Of a stretch of DNA of 64,000 bases, positions 54,123 to 64,000 are shown in pieces. The position numbers and the translations under genes were made by a program. The notes beneath the pieces are model-generated. The model saw only the letters and a program-made list of their open reading frames with translations. It did not search any database and had not been told where the DNA came from. Position 1 is the stretch's first letter. Every line of letters begins with the position of its first letter. Source of the stretch: Microbulbifer sp. Q7 (GTDB taxonomy: Bacteria; Pseudomonadota; Gammaproteobacteria; Pseudomonadales; Cellvibrionaceae); NCBI RefSeq assembly GCF_001639145.1, contig NZ_LROY01000001.1:1304501-1368500 (forward strand), in the 5' to 3' direction.

Positions 54123-56927
54123 ATGACCGATTACAAAGCGACCCTGAATCTTCCACAAACCGACTTCCCCATGCGTGGCAACCTGCCCAACCGGGAGCCG
54201 GAGATTCTGAAAAAATGGCAGGAAGGCAAGCTCTACGAAAAAATTCGTGAAGCCCGTGCCGGTCGCGAGCAGTTTATCCTGCACGACGGCCCTCCCTACG
54301 CCAACGGCGATATCCACATCGGTCATTCGGTCAACAAGATCCTGAAAGACATTATCGTCAAATCGAAAACCCTCAGCGGTTTCGATGCCCCCTACGTGCC
54401 CGGTTGGGACTGCCACGGCCTGCCCATCGAGCATAAAGTGGAGCAGAAAGTCGGCAAGGCCGGCGTCAAGGTGGATCACAAAACCTTCCGCCAGAAGTGC
54501 CGCGAGTACGCCGCCAAACAGGTAGAAGGCCAGAAGAAAGACTTTATTCGCCTCGGCGTATTCGGTGAGTGGGACAACCCCTACCGCACCATGGACTTCG
54601 AGTTTGAAGCCGACATCATCCGCGCCCTCGGCGGCGTGGTGAAAAATGGCCACCTGTCCCGCGGTTTCAAGCCCGTCTACTGGAGCGTGGTGGGTGGCTC
54701 CGCACTGGCGGAAGCGGAAGTGGAGTACCAGGATAAAACCTCTTTCTCCATCTACGTCAAATACCCGGTCACCGACGAAACCGCCCTGGCCATTGCCGAT
54801 GCCGCCGGTGGTCACGCTGGTAATGGCGACCTGTCCGTGGTGATCTGGACCACCACACCCTGGACGCTGCCGTCCTCCCAGGCCGTTTCCGTGAATGCGG
54901 GCCTCGAATATGTCGTGGTGCAGGTGGGCGACGAGCGCCTGCTGGTGGCCGCAGAGCTGAAAGATGCGGTGCTGGCAGCGGCGGGCCTGAGCGGCGATGT
55001 GGTGGGGCATATCCAGGGCGCTGCGCTGGAGCATTTGAAAATCCATCACCCGTTCTATGACAAGCAGCTGCCCATCATCCTCGGCGATCACGTCACCACC
55101 GACGCCGGTACCGGCTGTGTACACACCGCCCCGGACCATGGCCCCGACGACTTCAACGTGGGCAAGCGCTACGGTATCGAAACGCTGAACTATGTGGACG
55201 ACAACGGTGTTTACCGCGACGCAGTGCCGCTGTTTGCCGGCGAGCACGTGTACAAGGTGGACGGCAAGGTTGTTGAATTGCTGCAAGAAAAAGGTGTGCT
55301 GCTGCACCAGGACAAACTGATACACAGCTACCCGCACTGCTGGCGCACCAAAACGCCGTTGATCTACCGCGCCACACCGCAGTGGTTTATCAGCATGCAG
55401 CAGAACGACCTGCTGGAGCATGCGCAAAAAGCGGCGGATGCGGTGGAGTGGATTCCCGGTTGGGGCAAGGCCCGTATCGACGGCATGCTCGAAGGCAGCC
55501 CGGACTGGTGTATTTCCCGACAGCGCACCTGGGGTGTGCCCATCGCGCTGTTTGTGCACAAAGAGACCCAGGAGATTCACCCGGACACCCCCGCGCTCAT
55601 GGAAAAAGTGGCGCAAAAGGTCGAGCAGGGTGGTATGGATGTCTGGTTCGAGCTGGACGCCAAAGAATTGCTGGGCGACGACGCAGACCAGTACCAGAAA
55701 GTGACCGATACGCTGGACGTGTGGTTTGATTCCGGCGTGACCCACTATGCGGTGCTGGAGCGTCGCAAAGGGCTGCGCTTCCCGGCGGACCTGTACCTGG
55801 AAGGTTCCGACCAGCACCGCGGCTGGTTCCAGTCTTCGCTGAAGACCTCCATCGCCATCAATGACTGCGCGCCGTACAAGCAGGTGCTGACCCATGGTTT
55901 TACCGTGGACGCCCAGGGCCGCAAGATGTCCAAGTCCATCGGCAACGTGGTCGCGCCGCAAGATGTGATCAACAAAATGGGTGCCGATGTGTTGCGCCTG
56001 TGGGTAGCCGCCACCGACTTCAGTGGAGAAATGGGTGTTTCCGACGAGATTCTGAAACGCACCGCGGATTCCTATCGTCGCCTGCGCAATACCGCACGCT
56101 TCTTCCTGTCCAATCTGGCCGGCTTTGATCCTGCCAAAGACCTGCTGCCAGTCGATGAATTGCTGGCGCTGGATCGTTGGGCGCTGGAACAGGCGGCCAA
56201 GCTGCAGGAAGAAATCGTAGCGGCCTATGATCGCTACCAGTTCCATCAGATTTATCAGAAGCTGCACAATTTCTGCGTTGTGGAAATGGGTGGTTTCTAC
56301 CTGGATATCATCAAAGACCGCCAGTACACCACACAGGCCGACAGCGTGGCGCGCCGCTCGGCGCAGACCGCCCTGTACCACATCATGCAGGCGTTTGTGC
56401 GCTGGGTTGCGCCCATCCTCAGCTTTACTGCGGAAGAGCTGTGGCAGTGTGTTCCGGGTAATAAAGAAGACAGTGTGATGCTGGCCGAGTGGCACCAGTT
56501 CCCGGCGCTGCCGCAGAACGCGGACATGGACAGCGAGTTCTGGGACGCGATCGCCGATGTGAAAACCGCCGTGAACAAAGTACTCGAGGAGCAGCGCGGT
56601 GCCGGCAATATCGGCGGTTCCCTGCAGGCCTCGGTAACCCTGTATGCGGATCCGGCATTGCAGCAAAAGCTGGCCGCACTGCAAGATGAATTGCGCTTCG
56701 TGCTGATCTGCTCTTCGACGTCGGTCCAGCCGCTGTCTGACGCGGCAGGTGCCGAGGAAACCGAGCTGGCAGGTCTGCGGGTGGCCGTGCACAAGGTCGA
56801 TGCACCCAAGTGCGGCCGTTGCTGGCATTACCGCGAAGACGTCGGCAGCAATAGCGAACACCCGGAACTCTGTGGTCGCTGTGTGGAAAATGTCAGCGGA
56901 GCAGGCGAGGTACGCCACTATGCGTAA
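54123..56927 (+). CDS. ileS: Isoleucyl-tRNA synthetase
   Basis: Class I synthetase of 934 aa. HIGH-type motif ([20 protein letters not shown]), editing domain ([15 protein letters not shown]), KMSKS motif ([10 protein letters not shown]), anticodon-binding region and a C-terminal zinc finger ([10 protein letters not shown]...CGRCVENV). This is the eubacterial IleS1 type. It overlaps lspA by 8 bp. Confidence 0.97.
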   Translation: MTDYKATLNLPQTDFPMRGNLPNREPEILKKWQEGKLYEKIREARAGREQFILHDGPPYANGDIHIGHSVNKILKDIIVKSKTLSGFDAPYVPGWDCHGLPIEHKVEQKVGKAGVKVDHKTFRQKCREYAAKQVEGQKKDFIRLGVFGEWDNPYRTMDFEFEADIIRALGGVVKNGHLSRGFKPVYWSVVGGSALAEAEVEYQDKTSFSIYVKYPVTDETALAIADAAGGHAGNGDLSVVIWTTTPWTLPSSQAVSVNAGLEYVVVQVGDERLLVAAELKDAVLAAAGLSGDVVGHIQGAALEHLKIHHPFYDKQLPIILGDHVTTDAGTGCVHTAPDHGPDDFNVGKRYGIETLNYVDDNGVYRDAVPLFAGEHVYKVDGKVVELLQEKGVLLHQDKLIHSYPHCWRTKTPLIYRATPQWFISMQQNDLLEHAQKAADAVEWIPGWGKARIDGMLEGSPDWCISRQRTWGVPIALFVHKETQEIHPDTPALMEKVAQKVEQGGMDVWFELDAKELLGDDADQYQKVTDTLDVWFDSGVTHYAVLERRKGLRFPADLYLEGSDQHRGWFQSSLKTSIAINDCAPYKQVLTHGFTVDAQGRKMSKSIGNVVAPQDVINKMGADVLRLWVAATDFSGEMGVSDEILKRTADSYRRLRNTARFFLSNLAGFDPAKDLLPVDELLALDRWALEQAAKLQEEIVAAYDRYQFHQIYQKLHNFCVVEMGGFYLDIIKDRQYTTQADSVARRSAQTALYHIMQAFVRWVAPILSFTAEELWQCVPGNKEDSVMLAEWHQFPALPQNADMDSEFWDAIADVKTAVNKVLEEQRGAGNIGGSLQASVTLYADPALQQKLAALQDELRFVLICSSTSVQPLSDAAGAEETELAGLRVAVHKVDAPKCGRCWHYREDVGSNSEHPELCGRCVENVSGAGEVRHYA

Positions 56928-57438
56928 ACTTCTGGCTACGCCCTGGTGCTGGTACCTGTTGGCACTGGTGGTGATCGTGATCGATATCGTCACCAAGGTG
57001 TGGGCGGTCGACCGCTTTATGTACGGTCCGGCGCTGCAGATCATTCCCGGGTTTCTGCAGTTTACCTATGCCGAGAATTACGGTGCGGCGTTTAGCTTCC
57101 TGGCGGACGCCGGTGGTTGGCAGCGCTGGTTCTTTGGCGCCGTGGCGGTGATATTCAGCGCGGTGGTGATTGTCTGGATCAAGCGGTTGCCACTGGCGAA
57201 GCGCTGGGAGCCGACGGCACTGGCGCTGATTCTCGGCGGTGCACTGGGTAACCTGTGGGATCGTATGTTGCTCGGTTATGTGCGCGACTTTATCTCCGTG
57301 TACCACGGCAGCTGGCATTTCCCGGTATTCAATGTCGCGGATATGGCGATTTCCGTCGGTGCGGCCATGCTGGTGATTGAGTTGCTGTTTTTTAAAGACA
57401 ATAGTGAAGAGCCGGGCAAAAACGGCGCGGAAGTGTAA
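56920..57438 (+). CDS. lspA: Lipoprotein signal peptidase
   Basis: Signal peptidase II of 172 aa with four hydrophobic segments. The ATG at 56920 overlaps the ileS stop. Catalytic aspartates lie in [16 protein letters not shown] and [21 protein letters not shown] is also conserved. It matures the lipoproteins of the BAM complex and efflux systems seen in this window. Confidence 0.96.
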   Translation: MRKLLATPWCWYLLALVVIVIDIVTKVWAVDRFMYGPALQIIPGFLQFTYAENYGAAFSFLADAGGWQRWFFGAVAVIFSAVVIVWIKRLPLAKRWEPTALALILGGALGNLWDRMLLGYVRDFISVYHGSWHFPVFNVADMAISVGAAMLVIELLFFKDNSEEPGKNGAEV

Positions 57439-57455
57439 ATAATCAGAGATGTACC

Positions 57456-57896
57456 ATGAGTAATAACGTAATCGGTGAGCACAGCCGGGTCACCCTGCAC
57501 TTTGCGCTGAAACTGGATGATGGCTCCGAGATCGACTCCAATTTTGAAGGAGAGCCCGCAACCTTCATCGTGGGCGACGGCAACCTGCTGCCGGGCTTCG
57601 AGCAATCCCTGTTCGGCCTGAAAGCCGGTGACGAAGCGGAAATCGAAATTCCGCCGGAAGCGGGCTTTGGTCAGCGTAATCCGTCCAATATCCAGAAAGT
57701 GAAGAAAGGGCATTTCTCTCCCGATATGGAATTGGAAGAAGGGCTGGTGGTCTCTTTTGACAATGGTGACGGTGAGCTGCCCGGTGTTATCCGCGAAGTG
57801 GGTGAAGACGATGTCGAGGTCGACTTCAATCACCCCCTCGCTGGCCAGACCGTATTCTTTCACGTGAAAATTCTTGAAGTGGCCTCGGTCAACTAA
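57456..57896 (+). CDS. fkpB: FKBP-type peptidyl-prolyl isomerase (SlpA/FkpB)
   Basis: Cytoplasmic isomerase of 146 aa. FKBP domain interrupted by an insert-in-flap region: LDDGSEIDSNFEGEPATFIV, GDGNLLPGFEQSLFGLKAGD, PPEAGFGQRNPSNIQKV and FNHPLAGQTVFFHVKI. No signal peptide. It sits between lspA and ispH, its standard place. Confidence 0.95.
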   Translation: MSNNVIGEHSRVTLHFALKLDDGSEIDSNFEGEPATFIVGDGNLLPGFEQSLFGLKAGDEAEIEIPPEAGFGQRNPSNIQKVKKGHFSPDMELEEGLVVSFDNGDGELPGVIREVGEDDVEVDFNHPLAGQTVFFHVKILEVASVN

Positions 57897-57929
57897 TTGT
57901 TGGGTTCGACAGGTCAAGGACAGAGCAAA

Positions 57930-58868
57930 ATGCAAATTCGCCTCGCCAATCCCCGCGGTTTCTGCGCGGGTGTCGACCGCGCCATTGATATCGTCAATCG
58001 GGCACTGGATGTCTTCGGTGCGCCCATTTATGTGCGTCACGAAGTGGTCCACAACAAATTTGTGGTGGACACCCTGCGCGAGCGCGGTGCGGTGTTTGTG
58101 GACGAGCTGGCCGAAGTGCCGGACGATGTAATCGTTATTTTCAGTGCGCACGGCGTGTCCAAGGCGGTGCAGCAGGAAGCGGCCCAGCGCGGCCTGAAAG
58201 TCTTTGATGCAACCTGCCCACTGGTCACCAAGGTCCACATCGAAGTCAGCAAGTTCAGCAGCGACGGAAGCGAGTGCGTGCTCATTGGCCACCAGGGCCA
58301 CCCGGAAGTCGAAGGCACCATGGGGCAATATGACGCCGCCAACGGTGGTGCCATCTATTTGGTGGAAAATGAGCAGGACGTGGCGGCGCTGGAGGTCAAG
58401 GACCCGGACAACCTGACGTTTGTCACCCAGACCACACTGTCTGTAGACGATACCTCCCGGGTCATTGATGCCCTGCGCGCGAAGTTCCCGAATATCCGCG
58501 GCCCGCGCAAAGACGACATCTGCTACGCCACCCAGAACCGGCAGGACGCGGTCAAACAGCTGGCGCTGGAGTGCGACCTTGTACTGGTGGTGGGCAGCCC
58601 CAACAGCTCGAACTCCAATCGCCTGCGCGAGCTGGCGGAGCGCTGTGGGGCGGAAGCCTATCTGATTGACGGCTCCGGCTGTATCGACGCCACGTGGTTG
58701 CAGGGCAAAAACACCATCGGCATCACCGCTGGTGCGTCGGCGCCGGAGGTGCTGGTGGAGCAGGTCATTCAGAAGTTACGCGACATGGGGGCCGACGCCC
58801 CGAATGAAGTGGCGGGCACTCCGGAAAATATCAGTTTCAGCCTGCCGAAAGAGTTGCGCACGCCGTAA
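57930..58868 (+). CDS. ispH: 4-hydroxy-3-methylbut-2-enyl diphosphate reductase
   Basis: Last enzyme of the MEP isoprenoid pathway, 312 aa, starting [18 protein letters not shown]. The three cluster cysteines are in [20 protein letters not shown] and near the end of the catalytic core ([11 protein letters not shown]); the substrate-binding [11 protein letters not shown] is present. It supplies precursors used by ispB. It converges with the GspH-like gene, leaving only 3 bp. Confidence 0.96.
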   Translation: MQIRLANPRGFCAGVDRAIDIVNRALDVFGAPIYVRHEVVHNKFVVDTLRERGAVFVDELAEVPDDVIVIFSAHGVSKAVQQEAAQRGLKVFDATCPLVTKVHIEVSKFSSDGSECVLIGHQGHPEVEGTMGQYDAANGGAIYLVENEQDVAALEVKDPDNLTFVTQTTLSVDDTSRVIDALRAKFPNIRGPRKDDICYATQNRQDAVKQLALECDLVLVVGSPNSSNSNRLRELAERCGAEAYLIDGSGCIDATWLQGKNTIGITAGASAPEVLVEQVIQKLRDMGADAPNEVAGTPENISFSLPKELRTP

Positions 58869-58871
58869 CAC

Positions 58872-59384
58872 TCAGCAGTCCGCGGCGGTGATGGGGTCAA
58901 CCCTGACCCGGCCGCTGCGCGCCAGCACCAGCCGGTATCCGCTGCCCCCATTCGCGGGGCAGATGGTAAACGATCCTGCCTGAAAACCACCGCTGCTGGC
59001 TGTGCCGGCAAAGCGGCTCTCACCAGAACCGATAAACGAAACGTAGTTGGCCAGCGGGCCATTCGCGCGAATCGTCACCCCGGCCAGCGCCTCCCCCGTG
59101 GCGAGCGGGGCCTCCCCTGGGGCCCTCTCCCCGTCGAAATCCTGATCATGGAAAATTTCCCAGCCGGACTGCCAGTCACCCAGTTTGCGCAACGTGGCAC
59201 GCTGATTGGTGGCTACCGCTTTGTTGCGGGCCAGCTTGATGGCCTGTAACAGCGAGTCTGCCGCTGTGCGGGTTCGATTCGATTCCAGTTGTTGCTGAAA
59301 GCGGGGCAACCCGATCGCCAGCAGGATACCGAGAATACTCAGGGTGATTAACAGTTCGACCAATGTGAGACCGCGAGCGTTCAC
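58872..59384 (-). CDS. GspH/FimT-family pseudopilin (reversed)
   Basis: Type IV-like minor pilin of 170 aa from GTG at 59384, with an AAGGAGGAG ribosome-binding site. The very short leader (MNARG) is followed by LTLVELLITLSILGILLAIG, with cleavage after Gly and Glu at +5. The C-terminal FTICPANGGSGYRLVLARSG is GspH-like. Unlike its neighbours it is on the minus strand, convergent with ispH and divergent from the minor-pilin operon. Confidence 0.88.
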   Translation of the reverse strand: MNARGLTLVELLITLSILGILLAIGLPRFQQQLESNRTRTAADSLLQAIKLARNKAVATNQRATLRKLGDWQSGWEIFHDQDFDGERAPGEAPLATGEALAGVTIRANGPLANYVSFIGSGESRFAGTASSGGFQAGSFTICPANGGSGYRLVLARSGRVRVDPITAADC

Positions 59385-59694
59385 AACTCCTCCTTGAGCT
59401 GCCTGTTTAGTGAGCAGCCTCCTTCCTGGCAGCTGCGGGTATTTCCTGGCCCCGATGATCTTGATCGATCGTCCTGAGTGGCGTTTGCCACAAGGAAATA
59501 GTGCACAAAAATTAACACCGGGGAAATTTCGTATCCAGTAACGCCCCCGTTGATATTGACGATCGGTTAGAATGCGCGCCAATAATAGGGATACATCCGT
59601 ACCAGTTGCGCCAACCACGTGACCGGCGCACAAAAAATAATCAATGGCGATTGGCGAGTTGCCCAAGCCGCAGCGGTATCCGGGAGTTCACACT
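59385..59694. other. Divergent spacer between two pseudopilin genes
   Basis: 310 bp with no gene recognised. It should hold the promoters of the reversed pseudopilin and of the minor-pilin operon. A TAGAAT at 59568-59573 is a possible -10 but lacks a well-spaced -35. Confidence 0.35.
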
Positions 59695-60246
59695 ATGGGG
59701 TTCAGACAGCAGGGGCTCACCCTGATAGAGCTAATGATCACGCTGGCCGTTCTGGCGGTGGTGGTTGGCATTGCCGTTCCCAGCTTCAACACAATGATTC
59801 AGAACAACCGTTCTCTGGCGCTGGGCGAAGAACTGGCCGGTGCGCTTAACTATGCGCGCAGCGAGGCGGTAAAGCGTGGGGTAAGAGTGACTCTGTGTGG
59901 CAGTACCGACGGCGCCGCCTGCAATGGTTCCTGGGCCGATAACTGGATCGTGGTAGTGGATACCGCAGCCACCGATGACGCCGCTGCGCCGGTGGTGGCT
60001 AATGCTGCCGCCGTGCTGCGTTTCTGGGAGGCGCCGGACAACAACGCCACCGTCGCCGCGACCCAGGGCAGCGCCACGCCCACCTTCGTTCGCTTCACCC
60101 GCAAGGGCACCCTCGGGCGCTCTACCGTCGGTACGGTAACCCTGAACACCAGTTTTAGCGGATGCAGCAGTAACAACGCGCGTCTACTGACGGTGGGTGC
60201 TGCGGGAATGCTGAACATGTCACGCAGCACCAACGGCTGTTCCTGA
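59695..60246 (+). CDS. fimT: FimT/FimU-like minor pilin
   Basis: Minor pilin of 183 aa from ATG at 59695 (GGGAG upstream). Leader MGFRQQG, then LTLIELMITLAVLAVVVGIA with Glu at +5. The periplasmic part has CGSTDGAACNGSWADNWIVV and a C-terminal Cys pair typical of GspH/FimT. It is first of the fimT-pilV-pilW-pilX-pilY1 operon. Confidence 0.88.
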   Translation: MGFRQQGLTLIELMITLAVLAVVVGIAVPSFNTMIQNNRSLALGEELAGALNYARSEAVKRGVRVTLCGSTDGAACNGSWADNWIVVVDTAATDDAAAPVVANAAAVLRFWEAPDNNATVAATQGSATPTFVRFTRKGTLGRSTVGTVTLNTSFSGCSSNNARLLTVGAAGMLNMSRSTNGCS

Positions 60247-60262
60247 GCGAGGAGGTAGTTCA

Positions 60263-60688
60263 ATGAATAAGCAACAGGGCGCTGGCCTGATCGAAGTTTT
60301 GGTGACCGTGCTGATTCTCGGTACTTCACTGCTTGCCCTTGCCGCGCTGCAGAGCAAATCCCTGCACTACAACCACAGTGCCTACCTGCGTTCCCAGGCC
60401 AATATCCTGGCCTACGACATTCTCGATCGGGTGCGGATTAACCGCGCCAATATCGCGGGCTATAACCTGGCCGTGGGTGACGCCAAGCCCACCGGAAGCA
60501 CCCTGGCGCAGCAGGATTTGAACCAGTGGCTCACCAATCTGGAAACCCTGCTGCCGGGTGCCGACGGGGGGGTTGAGTGCGTCCCGGCCACCCGCTTCTG
60601 CACGGTCACCATTCAGTGGGCTGAACAGAACAGCTCCGGCGATGCCAGTGAAGACGACAGCGAATTCGTCTACACCACCCGGCTGTGA
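60263..60688 (+). CDS. pilV: Minor pilin PilV
   Basis: Type IV pilus minor pilin of 141 aa: leader MNKQQG, then AGLIEVLVTVLILGTSLLAL, and the PilV region SHNHSAYLRSQANILAYDI-like (HYNHSAYLRSQANILAYDIL). It is 16 bp after fimT and 10 bp before pilW. Confidence 0.9.
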   Translation: MNKQQGAGLIEVLVTVLILGTSLLALAALQSKSLHYNHSAYLRSQANILAYDILDRVRINRANIAGYNLAVGDAKPTGSTLAQQDLNQWLTNLETLLPGADGGVECVPATRFCTVTIQWAEQNSSGDASEDDSEFVYTTRL

Positions 60689-60698
60689 GGAAATATCC

Positions 60699-61766
60699 GT
60701 GAACAGAACAATTATGCGTAGTCAAAAAGGCATCTCGCTGGTCGAGTTGATGATCTCTATTACCATCGGCCTGATCCTGATGACCGGCGTGGTACAGCTT
60801 TTCCTGTCCAGCCGCGCCACCTTTTCCACCCAGCAGGCGTTGGCGCGCGTGCAGGAGAGCGGCCGTCTGGCCATGGAATTCCTGTCTGAGGATGTTCGCA
60901 TGGCGGGGTATATGGGATGCATGAGCCGGAATCTGAATTTCCACAATACGCTGAACAACGCCAATAGCCTGCAATACGACTTCGGCGTCGCAATCGAAGG
61001 GTTGGACAATGTTGGCGCGACTCCGGCGGCGGAATATCCCGTGGATATTCTGCAAGGCACTGACGCACTGGTGGTGCGCAGCGCCGGGGGCAATAGCGTA
61101 GGGGTCACCAGAAACAATGACAGTGCACAGTTGTTTGCGGAAAACACCGGAGTTACCGCCACTTGCGATACCGGTGAGGACAGCTACAGCGGGTTGTGCG
61201 AAAACGACATTCTGGTGGTATCCGACTGCTCCAAGGCGCGGGTCTTTCAGGTGACCAACCTGCAGGAAAACAGCGGCGGGGTTGAGGTGAATGTGGTGCA
61301 CTCGGGCGCGAGCGCGGTGCCGGGCAATGCGGAGACTTCCTGGGGTGGTAATAGCAACCCGGAAGAAACCTTCGGTGCGGATTCTGAAATCATCAAAATG
61401 AACACCTCGATCTACTACGTCGCCGATGGCACTACCGGTACGCCCAGCTTGTGGCGCCAGATCAACGGTGGCACTGCCCAGGAGCTGCTAACCGGGGTGC
61501 AGGACATGCAGCTTACCTACGGCCGCGATACGTCCGGTGACGGCATTCCAGATTCCTATGTGGATGCTTCTGTACTGACCACCGCCGCTGCCTGGGAAAC
61601 GGTATCCAGCGTGCGCGTGCAGCTTTTGGTTCAGAGCACGGACGACAATGTGCTGGCGGAAGCACAGCCCTATACCTTCAACGGTGTCACCAATAATGCG
61701 CCCGGTGATCGCCGTTTACGCCAGGTATTTATCAGTACCGTGGGTATTCGCAGCCGTCTCCCGTGA
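60699..61766 (+). CDS. pilW: Minor pilin PilW
   Basis: Minor pilin of 355 aa. GTG at 60699 has TGAGGAAAT upstream; an ATG at 60714 is an alternative. Leader ends RSQKG, then ISLVELMISITIGLILMTGV. The body carries the PilW pattern (SGRLAMEFLSEDVRMAGYMG) with cysteines CDTGED, CEND and CSK. It is between pilV and pilX. Confidence 0.9.
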   Translation: MNRTIMRSQKGISLVELMISITIGLILMTGVVQLFLSSRATFSTQQALARVQESGRLAMEFLSEDVRMAGYMGCMSRNLNFHNTLNNANSLQYDFGVAIEGLDNVGATPAAEYPVDILQGTDALVVRSAGGNSVGVTRNNDSAQLFAENTGVTATCDTGEDSYSGLCENDILVVSDCSKARVFQVTNLQENSGGVEVNVVHSGASAVPGNAETSWGGNSNPEETFGADSEIIKMNTSIYYVADGTTGTPSLWRQINGGTAQELLTGVQDMQLTYGRDTSGDGIPDSYVDASVLTTAAAWETVSSVRVQLLVQSTDDNVLAEAQPYTFNGVTNNAPGDRRLRQVFISTVGIRSRLP

Positions 61767-61792
61767 TTGACTAATTACAGACCGAGTGAACT

Positions 61793-62332
61793 ATGAAAAA
61801 AGTAATCAGCCCGAACACACTGTCGAGCCAACGGGGCATGACCCTGATTGTTGGCCTGATCATGGTTCTACTGATGACCGTGGTGGGCATGGCCGCTATT
61901 CGCGGCAGCGGAATGCAGGAGTTGATGTCGGGCAATATGCGCGACCGCAATCTCGCCTTCCAGTCCGCCGAGGCGGGCTTGCGCGAAGGGGAAGAGCTGC
62001 TCACCGGCGCCACCATCCCCGCATTTGATGGCACCACCTTGGGGCTGGTCGAGGCCATCGACGGTTCCACCAGCACGGGCTTTTGGGACACCTACGGTTG
62101 GGATGCTGGCTCCGTGCGCACTTCCCTGGGTGTGCAGCTGGTGGCCAGTCAGCCGCAATACGTGATTGAAGAAGTGACCAGTGTTGCCACGATCAGCGGT
62201 ACCGATGGCGGCGCCATAGATTTCGCCAGCTCGCTGAAGACCGAGGATACGATCTTTTACCGGGTCACCAGCCGTGCGGAAGGCGGTAGTCCGGATGCGG
62301 TTGTCATCCTCCAGTCTACGTATAAACGATAA
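61793..62332 (+). CDS. pilX: Minor pilin PilX
   Basis: PilX of 179 aa. Leader ends SSQRG, then MTLIVGLIMVLLMTVVGMAA, lacking Glu at +5, as is normal for PilX/GspK-like tip pilins. It is followed by ELMSGNMRDRNLAFQSAEAG. It is 24 bp before pilY1. Confidence 0.9.
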   Translation: MKKVISPNTLSSQRGMTLIVGLIMVLLMTVVGMAAIRGSGMQELMSGNMRDRNLAFQSAEAGLREGEELLTGATIPAFDGTTLGLVEAIDGSTSTGFWDTYGWDAGSVRTSLGVQLVASQPQYVIEEVTSVATISGTDGGAIDFASSLKTEDTIFYRVTSRAEGGSPDAVVILQSTYKR

Positions 62333-62356
62333 GGCGTTGGTAATTAAGGAACTGTC

Positions 62357-64000
62357 ATGATTTTTAAAAGAATGAAATCAACGTTTTGTCTGAGAGCGGG
62401 TGTGGCGCTCCTGTCGGTCGCATTTGCCCACAGTGTCCAGTCGCTCACGCTGGCGCAGGCGCCGCTATTTTTGGCGCAGCCGGTGAAGCCGATTGTGATG
62501 CTGAATATGTCTAACGACCATCAGCTCTACTTCAAGGCATACGACGATTACACGGATCTCGATGGCGACGGCCAACTGGATACGACCTACGACAAGGGAA
62601 TCGAGTACTACGGTTATTTTGATAGCGGCAAATGCTATGTGTACCGCGATGCGCAGTTTGAGCCAAACGGAGCCGCGGACGAAAATCGCTACTGTAATAG
62701 TGTTGCAGGATCTGGAGAGTGGAGCGGCAACTTCCTGAATTGGGCGACCATGACCCGCATGGATGCTGTACGCAAAATTCTCTACGGCGGATATCGCTCC
62801 ACCGACGACGAGTACGACACCAGCGACGCTGCCAAGAATGGCGAGACGGTGCTTGAACGCGCTTTTTTACCGCACGATGCGCACTCCTTCGCGAAGTACT
62901 ATAACGGTACCGATATCGCTCAGCTGACGCCATTCAGCGTGACTGGCGGCGATAATTCCTCAGCCAGTGGGTTTACCATCTGTAATACCACGCCGGGAAC
63001 TGGCAGCTCAGAAACCGTTTCTTCCGCGCCGCAGATGCGCGTGGTTCAGGGCAACTATGCGCTCTGGGCAAGTAATGAGCGCTTCCAGTGTCGCTGGGAT
63101 AGTGAGGTAAGCGGTGGTCAGGGCACTAATGATAACGACGCAGGCAAGAGCGGTATCTATGCGAGTTCGACAAGCCCCGCAAAGGATGTCCAGCTGGGCG
63201 ACGGTGAATATGATGTCCGGGTGCAAGTGTGCGTTGCCGGCATGGAAGAGGATAATTGTCAGGCCTATCCCAACGGTAATCAAAAGCCTACGGGGCTGCT
63301 ACAGGAATACGGTGAAAACGGCGATATCCTGTTTGGCTTGATGACCGGCTCCTTCGGGAAAAACAAGTCCGGTGGTGTGCTGCGCAAGAACGTTTCCAGT
63401 CTTGCTGACGAAGTGAATGCGACAACCGATGGGACTTTCACCGGTGCCGACGGTATCGTAAAGAACCTTGATGTCCTGCGTATCTATGGCTACGACTATG
63501 GCCAGGGACACTACAACAATACCGATGGGTGTGAGTGGGGCCGCACTAGCTTTAACGATGGGGAGTGTACCAACTGGGGCAACCCGCAGTCGGAAATCTA
63601 CCTCGAATCGCTGCGCTACCTGGCTGGCAAAAGCCCTACGTCGGGCTTCACATCGAACGATTCCAATTTTCTGCCCGGGCTGACCAACCCCACTTGGGTG
63701 GACCCCATGAATGGCGATAACTACTGCGCGGCGCTCAACGTCATTCAGTTCAATGCATCGACCAGCTCCTACGATGGTGACTACAGTGATTCCACCTTTG
63801 GCGTAGTAGATACCTGGACCAACAAGGTGGGCGCCGCCGAGGGAATTCATGGCGGAGCCTACTTTGTGGGTGAGAGCGGTGCCGAGAATAACCAGCTGTG
63901 CACCGCCAAGACCGTAGGCGCCCTGTCGGATGTGCGCGGCACCTGCCCCGACGCACCGCGCCTCGAAGGTACCTACGACATTGCCGGAATGGCCTATTTT
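62357..64000 (+). CDS. pilY1: Type IV pilus tip adhesin/biogenesis factor PilY1, 3' end cut
   Basis: The frame is open from ATG at 62357 (AAGGA upstream) to the last base of the window, 548 codons so far. A signal region (about 1-30) is followed by KPIVMLNMSNDHQLYFKAY, then DLDGDGQLDTTYDKG and YYGYFD, the usual N-terminal block of PilY1. A von Willebrand-like region and the C-terminal beta-propeller would be beyond the edge or incomplete. DLDGDGQLD resembles a calcium-binding loop. It ends the minor-pilin operon; PilY1 acts at the pilus tip with PilX and PilW. Confidence 0.9.
   Translation, partial: MIFKRMKSTFCLRAGVALLSVAFAHSVQSLTLAQAPLFLAQPVKPIVMLNMSNDHQLYFKAYDDYTDLDGDGQLDTTYDKGIEYYGYFDSGKCYVYRDAQFEPNGAADENRYCNSVAGSGEWSGNFLNWATMTRMDAVRKILYGGYRSTDDEYDTSDAAKNGETVLERAFLPHDAHSFAKYYNGTDIAQLTPFSVTGGDNSSASGFTICNTTPGTGSSETVSSAPQMRVVQGNYALWASNERFQCRWDSEVSGGQGTNDNDAGKSGIYASSTSPAKDVQLGDGEYDVRVQVCVAGMEEDNCQAYPNGNQKPTGLLQEYGENGDILFGLMTGSFGKNKSGGVLRKNVSSLADEVNATTDGTFTGADGIVKNLDVLRIYGYDYGQGHYNNTDGCEWGRTSFNDGECTNWGNPQSEIYLESLRYLAGKSPTSGFTSNDSNFLPGLTNPTWVDPMNGDNYCAALNVIQFNASTSSYDGDYSDSTFGVVDTWTNKVGAAEGIHGGAYFVGESGAENNQLCTAKTVGALSDVRGTCPDAPRLEGTYDIAGMAYF

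Noticed and set aside
53979..57044. 1021-aa open frame antisense to ileS
   Set aside because: Same cause as the dnaK antisense frame; crosses the palindrome region and several real gene boundaries.

Overview
The window reads as chromosomal DNA of a GC-rich marine gammaproteobacterium, most likely from the Cellvibrionales (Microbulbifer/Saccharophagus group). This is an inference from several observations: the gene order murJ-ribF-ileS-lspA-fkpB-ispH followed by type IV minor pilins, the tmRNA tag ANDDNYGAQLAA, a Pseudomonas-type Fur, and regulators of the proteobacterial dedicated sortase system. No database search was possible.

Layout. 1-5.25 kb: an AaeXAB-like efflux operon (FUSC permease cut by the window edge, DUF1656, HlyD-type adaptor, outer-membrane factor) followed by a two-helix potassium-channel-like gene. 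5.3-14.3 kb: DUF3604 lipoprotein, secreted M20 peptidase, a BlaI/M56 regulatory pair with two near-perfect operators, RNase R and a cold-shock protein. 14.7-19.5 kb: accessory genes (DUF6671, DUF429-like, D-aminoacylase-like amidohydrolase, MEST-like hydrolase). Here a chimeric remnant made of an internal piece of ssrA and the 3' end of the DUF429-like gene lies downstream of the amidohydrolase.

19.7-27.5 kb: a compact integrative element, about 7.8 kb, inserted at the 3' end of ssrA. It has a P4-type integrase next to ssrA, an unknown 275-aa gene, an AlpA-like regulator, a small HTH protein and a primase-helicase. An iteron-like cluster (a candidate origin) follows the primase. Two secreted-protein genes (DUF3299-like and a metallo-beta-lactamase-fold hydrolase) form the distal cargo. 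The left end carries a degenerate ssrA 3' end followed by what looks like the original ssrA terminator. Repeats resembling integrase arm sites occur near both ends.

27.5-46.6 kb: housekeeping genes. They include tmRNA and its partner smpB, rlmD, two NSS transporters flanking smpB, ratA-ratB, bamE/fur (divergent), a PlsC-like acyltransferase, recN, grpE-dnaK-dnaJ with a clear heat-shock promoter, ispB facing away from rplU-rpmA-obgE-proB, and rpsT. 46.7-50.8 kb: pdsS-pdsR-pdsO of the dedicated sortase system, without a sortase or substrate gene in the locus, plus a 46-aa membrane protein. 51-58.9 kb: murJ, ribF, a very palindrome-rich spacer, ileS, lspA, fkpB, ispH. 58.9 kb to the end: type IV pilus minor pilins (one GspH-like gene reversed, then fimT-like, pilV, pilW, pilX) and pilY1, which is cut by the window edge.

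The most interesting material is the ssrA-targeting element with its candidate origin and cargo, the ssrA/DUF429 chimera beside it, the sortase-less Pds locus, and the long double-cruciform spacer between ribF and ileS.
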